From assembly GCF_019458025.1 (NCBI RefSeq), contig NZ_JAHZUY010000028.1, positions 1 to 43,763 of the forward strand: a DNA stretch of 43,763 nt. The letters run 5' to 3'. This stretch comes from Caldovatus aquaticus (lineage in GTDB: Bacteria > Pseudomonadota > Alphaproteobacteria > Acetobacterales > Acetobacteraceae). Below the pieces are notes generated by a model that was not told where the DNA came from, made no database searches, and worked only from the letters and a program-made list of their open reading frames with translations. The translations under genes and the position numbers were made by a program. Shown one piece after another: positions 39,113-43,763 of the stretch (its first letter is position 1; every line of letters begins with the position of its first letter).

Positions 39113-39586
39113 GTGCAGAAGATCCCCATGACCGCGGAAGGCCTCGCGCGCCTCGAGGAGGAGCTGAAGCAGCTCAAGTCCGAGGCGCGCCCCGCGATCA
39201 TCCGCGCGATCGCGGAGGCCCGCTCGCACGGCGACCTCTCCGAGAACGCGGAGTACCATGCCGCGCGCGAGCGCCAGTCCTTCATCGAGGGCCGCATCGC
39301 CGAGCTCGAGGGCATCGTCGCCGCGGCCGAGGTGATCGACGTCTCGCGCCTCTCCGGCGACCAGGTGAAGTTCGGCGCGCGGGTGACGCTGATCGACGAG
39401 GAGACGGAGGAGCAGAAGACCTACCGCATCGTCGGCGCCTACGAGGCCGACATGAAGGAGGGCTCGATCTCCATCACCTCGCCGCTGGCCAAGGCGCTGA
39501 TCGGCCGCCGCGTGGGCGAGTCCGTCGAGGTGCCGGCGCCCGGCGGCCCGCGCGCCTACGAGATCGCCGACATCCGGTTCGGCTGA
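39113..39586 (+). CDS. greA: Transcription elongation factor GreA
   Basis: Rescues backtracked RNA polymerase by stimulating transcript cleavage through its secondary channel; 157 aa. The N-terminal coiled coil carries the acidic tip motif [18 protein letters not shown]. The C-terminal FKBP-like domain has [20 protein letters not shown] and [20 protein letters not shown]. The GTG at 39113 gives the usual [18 protein letters not shown]; the ATG at 39128 is an alternative. It follows carB by 145 bp, a common alphaproteobacterial order. Confidence 0.96.
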   Translation: MQKIPMTAEGLARLEEELKQLKSEARPAIIRAIAEARSHGDLSENAEYHAARERQSFIEGRIAELEGIVAAAEVIDVSRLSGDQVKFGARVTLIDEETEEQKTYRIVGAYEADMKEGSISITSPLAKALIGRRVGESVEVPAPGGPRAYEIADIRFG

Positions 39587-39604
39587 GCCGCGGCGGCCCC
39601 GCCC

Positions 39605-40858
39605 GTGCCGCATCGCGGCCTCGCCCTGGGCGCGCCGGCGGAGCCGCCAGCGCCGCCGCCGATCGGCCTCGCCGAGCTGCGCGCCGCCGCGGAGCGCATC
39701 CGCGGCGCCGTTCGGCGCACGCCGACCGTCGAGTGCGGCACCCTCTCGCGCGCCGTCGGCTGCCGGGTCTTCCTCAAGCTCGACAACCTCCAGGCCACCG
39801 GGGCCTTCAAGGAGCGCGGCGCCGCCAACCGCCTCGCGCTGCTGAGCGCGCGCGAGCGCGCGGCGGGCGTGATCGCGATGTCGGCCGGCAACCACGCCCA
39901 GGCGGTGGCGCGCCACGCCCAGCGGCTCGGCATCGCCGCGACCATCGTCATGCCGCGCTTCACCCCCGCGACCAAGGTCACCCGCACCGAGGCCTGGGGC
40001 GCGCGCGTCGTGCTGCACGGCGAGACCCTGGCCGAGGCCGCGGCGCACGCGCACGAGCTCGCGCTGCGCGAGGGCCTCACCTTCGTCCACCCCTACGACG
40101 ATCCGGCGGTGATCGCGGGCCAGGGCACGCTCGCCCTCGAGATGCTGGAGGACGCGCCGGAGATCGAGACGCTGGCGATCCCGGTCGGCGGCGGCGGGCT
40201 CGTCGCCGGCTGCGCCGCCGCGGCGGCGGAGCTGCGCCCCGACGTGACCGTGCTCGGCGTCGAGGTCGAGGGCTATCCCGCGATGGCGCAGCGCCTCGCC
40301 GGCCGCCCGGTCCAGGTCGGCGGCCCGACCATCGCCGAGGGCATCGCGGTGCGCGACGTGGGCGAGCTGCCGCTCGCCATGCTCCGCCGCCTCGGCACCG
40401 AGGTCCTGGTGGTGCCTGAGCGCGCGGTGGAGCAGGCGATCGCCATGCTGGTCGAGGAGGCCAAGGTGGTGGCGGAGGGCGCCGGCGCCGCCGGCCTCGC
40501 CGCCGTGCTCGCCCATCCCGAGCGCTTCGCCGGCAAGGCGGTCGGCGTGGCGGTGTGCGGCGGCAACATCGATTCCCGCATCCTCGCCAACGTGCTGCTG
40601 CGCAACCTGCTGCGCGACGGGCGGCTGCTGCGCCTGCACCTCGACATCCCGGACCGGCCGGGGGTGCTGGCGGACATCGCGGCGCGCGTCGCCGCCGCGG
40701 GGGGCAACGTGATCGAGGTCTCGCACCAGCGCCTGTTCGCCGCGCCCTCGGTGCAGTCGGCCGAGCTCGAGCTGATGATCGAGGTGCGCGACGCCGCCCA
40801 GGGCAACGCCATCGTCGCGGCGCTGGAGGCGGGGCAGTACGCGGTGCGGCGCGGGTAG
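39605..40858 (+). CDS. ilvA: Threonine ammonia-lyase with C-terminal ACT domain
   Basis: PLP enzyme, 417 aa, that deaminates threonine to 2-oxobutanoate, the first step to isoleucine, or acts in catabolism. PLP Lys is in ATGAFKERGAANRLALL near residue 67. The phosphate-binding Gly loop is AIPVGGGGLVAGCAA, and VIAMSAGNHAQAVA is typical. Residues about 335-417 form a single ACT-like domain (LHLDIPDRPGVLADIAARVA), shorter than in E. coli IlvA and more like the ACT-containing catabolic forms. The start is a GTG 18 bp after greA, and the first 20 residues are Pro/Ala-rich, so a later start is possible. Confidence 0.92.
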   Translation: MPHRGLALGAPAEPPAPPPIGLAELRAAAERIRGAVRRTPTVECGTLSRAVGCRVFLKLDNLQATGAFKERGAANRLALLSARERAAGVIAMSAGNHAQAVARHAQRLGIAATIVMPRFTPATKVTRTEAWGARVVLHGETLAEAAAHAHELALREGLTFVHPYDDPAVIAGQGTLALEMLEDAPEIETLAIPVGGGGLVAGCAAAAAELRPDVTVLGVEVEGYPAMAQRLAGRPVQVGGPTIAEGIAVRDVGELPLAMLRRLGTEVLVVPERAVEQAIAMLVEEAKVVAEGAGAAGLAAVLAHPERFAGKAVGVAVCGGNIDSRILANVLLRNLLRDGRLLRLHLDIPDRPGVLADIAARVAAAGGNVIEVSHQRLFAAPSVQSAELELMIEVRDAAQGNAIVAALEAGQYAVRRG

Positions 40859-41077
40859 CGGGCCGGCGGCGGCCGGCCGCAACCGGCCCAACGCCCCCTC
40901 GCAGAGGCGGCGGGCCGCCGGGGGGCCGGCGCGCCCGTACCCGGAGCGCCCGGCGCGGAGCGCGAGGGCCGCGCCCGCCGCGGTATCGGCTGGGGAGGAC
41001 GGCGATCCGGAGGCGGTGGGGCCGCGCGCGGAGGCGGTCCGTCCCGCCCCCGCGGGCCGGCGCGGGGCCGGGGCGCC

Positions 41078-41106
41078 TTGCCAGCGGGCGGCGCGCGCGC
41101 CATGCA
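41078..41106 (+). promoter_or_regulatory. Possible tRNA promoter
   Basis: TTGCCA (41078-41083), a 17-bp spacer and CATGCA (41101-41106). Transcription would begin about 22 nt before the tRNA. The -10 match is modest. Confidence 0.3.
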
Positions 41107-41134
41107 TGGGGCGGCGCAGCCGCGGCGGCACGCC

Positions 41135-41207
41135 GGGCCCGTAGCTCAACGGTCAGAGCGGGCCGCTCATAACGGCTTGGTTGCAGGTTCGAGTCCTGCC
41201 GGGCCCA
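41135..41207 (+). tRNA. tRNA-Ile2 (anticodon CAU, lysidine type)
   Basis: 73-nt cloverleaf without encoded CCA. The acceptor stem GGGCCCG pairs perfectly with CGGGCCC (41200-41206), discriminator A. D arm GCTC/GAGC, anticodon stem GGCCG/CGGCT, loop CTCATAA with CAT at 41168-41170, and T stem GCAGG/CCTGC around TTCGAGT. The CAT anticodon could mean Met, but the acceptor stem and the CTCATAA...CGGCTTGGTT region resemble bacterial ileX-type tRNA. In those, C34 is converted to lysidine by TilS to read AUA. It differs from initiator and elongator Met tRNAs in the acceptor stem. Confidence 0.93.
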
Positions 41208-41246
41208 GGGCCGCGCCGGCATCCCCGCCCCGCGGCGGGCGGTGCC

Positions 41247-41274
41247 TTGCGCGCGCGGGGCGGGCCGGTAGAAC
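41247..41274 (+). promoter_or_regulatory. Probable promoter for ettA
   Basis: TTGCGC (41247-41252), a 16-bp spacer and TAGAAC (41269-41274), just downstream of the tRNA and about 40 bp before the ettA ATG. The -35 hexamer and spacer length are the same as in the hppA promoter. Confidence 0.45.
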
Positions 41275-41312
41275 GCGGCCCACCCCCCTTGATCCGTCAG
41301 GTCCCCCGCATC

Positions 41313-42988
<1,676 letters not shown>

Positions 42989-42992
<4 letters not shown>

Positions 42993-43522
42993 GCAGCGTC
43001 GCGCCGCTCGGCCCGCTCGCCACCCCGGGGCGCATCCTGCGCACCGAGCGGCTGATGCTGCTGCCGCCGGGCCCCGAGAACCTCGCCGACCTGATCCGCC
43101 TCAAGGCCGACGAGCGGGTCTTCGGCTGGATGCTTCACGGCACCCGCACGCCCGAGCGCACGCGCGAGGAGCTCGAGGACGACATGGAGTTCTGGCAGGT
43201 GCGCGGCTACGGCACCTGGTGCGTGTTCGAGCGCGCGAGCGGCGCCTTCCTCGGCATCTGCGGCTTCATGGAGCGGCCGGACGGGCGCGGCGTGGCGCTG
43301 CGCTTCGCGCTGTGGCCGGAGTGCCGCGGCAAGGGCTTCGCGCGGGAAGCGGCGCGGGCGGCGCTCGCCTTCGGCCACCGCGCGGGGCTGCGGCGCATCA
43401 TCGCCGTGGCGCGCGAGACCAACCGCGCCTCGCGCGCCGTGCTCGCCGACATCGGCATGCGCGAGTGCGGGGAGTTCCTGCACCAGGGCCACCGCATGCT
43501 GGTGTTCGAATCGGTGGCCTGA
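42989..43522 (+). CDS. RimJ/RimL-type GNAT acetyltransferase
   Basis: 177 aa. The pattern is that of acetyltransferases acting on protein N-termini or small molecules: LRTERLMLLPPGPENLADLI at the N-terminus, GTWCVFERASGAFLGICGFM, then the acetyl-CoA loop WPECRGKGFAREAARAALAF. The C-terminal VARETNRASRAVLADIGMRE is also typical. The GTG start overlaps the ettA stop (GTGA), which implies coupled translation. Substrate not known; a ribosomal or translation-factor target would fit the context but is speculation. Confidence 0.88.
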
Positions 43523-43538
43523 GCGGGCGCGGACCGGA

Positions 43539-43640
43539 GCCGCTTCCGCCCGGCCGGGCGCGCGGCCACGGCTCCGGCGCGTTGGCTGGCGGACGGATTC
43601 CCGCTCCCGGCCGTTCCCGGCCGTCCGCGCTCCGCTCTAG
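43539..43640 (-). repeat. Dispersed intergenic repeat, copy 7
   Basis: Read from 43640 on the minus strand: CTAGAGCGGAGCGCGGACGG, then GCCGGGAGCGGGAATCC, then ACGCGCCGGAGCCGTGGCC, ending CGGCCGGGCGGAAGCGGC. It fills nearly the whole space between the GNAT stop and the IS5-type transposase stop. The TAG of the leading CTAG is the transposase stop codon. Confidence 0.85.
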
Positions 43641-43763
43641 GTCCTGGACTCAAACCGTGTCCACAGCCGGATGGCGGCGAGGGCGACGGTGGAGAGGTAG
43701 TTGCGTGCGAGCTTGTCGAAGCGTGTGGCGATGCGGCGGAAATGCTTGAGGCGATTGAAGCAT
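43637..43763 (-). mobile_element. IS5-family transposase, C-terminal fragment (cut by window edge)
   Basis: About 41 codons run from the right edge to a TAG at 43637-43639, reading FNRLKHFRRIATRFDKLARN followed by YLSTVALAAIRLW. This is the characteristic end of IS5-family (IS427-like) DDE transposases, in which the Arg and Lys after the catalytic Glu helix lie in this segment. The remainder is outside the window, so intactness cannot be judged. No IS terminal inverted repeat is evident between the stop codon and the dispersed repeat, since the repeat begins at the stop. Confidence 0.85.

Noticed and set aside
41135-41207. Elongator or initiator tRNA-Met
   Set aside because: The anticodon is CAT, but the acceptor stem and anticodon-arm context match the lysidine-type isoleucine tRNA.
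41135-41220. tRNA as an integration (att) site
   Set aside because: No integrase, direct repeat of the tRNA 3' end or foreign cargo is visible on either side.

Overview
The window is about 43.8 kb of very GC-rich bacterial chromosome. Gene order points to an alphaproteobacterium, probably Rhodospirillales/Acetobacteraceae-like (inference). The evidence is a yebC-ruvC-ruvA-ruvB-ybgC-tolQ block, a zapA / 6S RNA / 5-formyl-THF cyclo-ligase block, and a yqeY-dnaG-rpoD block. Nearly everything is housekeeping. No prophage, CRISPR array or integrative element is visible; the only transposase is an IS5-type C-terminus cut by the right edge.

Layout. 1-5,050, minus strand: tolQ (cut by the left edge), ybgC, ruvB, ruvA, ruvC, yebC. 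5,119-6,420: an unrecognised 197-aa protein and a doubtful small ORF. 6,551-8,802, minus: a YmdB-type phosphoesterase, 5-formyl-THF cyclo-ligase, a probable 6S RNA, zapA and a coiled-coil partner. 8,912-11,208, plus: an unknown protein, class I fructose-bisphosphate aldolase, thiE. 11,356-12,020: two small genes, one a DUF1491 protein. 12,241-18,374, minus: a translationally coupled cassette reading inositol-monophosphatase-like enzyme, OmpA-like envelope protein, MotA/TolQ-like channel, MotB-like coiled-coil/OmpA protein, MATE transporter. 18,660-21,372, minus: efp, a hemolysin III family protein, metF. 22,150-27,205: an MlaC-like protein, a periplasmic MetX-like hydrolase (minus), soluble pyrophosphatase and the proton-pumping pyrophosphatase, closed by a strong terminator. 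27,313-32,680, minus: a GNAT enzyme, rpoD, dnaG, yqeY. 32,836-40,858, plus: carA with an N-terminal HTH-like extension, an SDR, a LysE-type exporter, carB, greA, threonine ammonia-lyase. 41,135-43,763: tRNA-Ile2(CAU), ettA, a GNAT enzyme and the IS5 remnant.

The most unusual signals lie outside ordinary gene content. (1) A dispersed repeat of roughly 85-105 bp occurs at least seven times in intergenic DNA; in four copies its first bases are the TAG stop codon of the adjacent gene. (2) A perfect 15-bp inverted repeat with A6/T6 tracts stands 14 bp before the first possible carA start and looks like an attenuator or operator. (3) carA carries an in-frame HTH-like extension of about 70 residues. 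(4) The MotA/MotB-like module with a second OmpA-like subunit is a candidate envelope-spanning ion-driven machine of unknown purpose.
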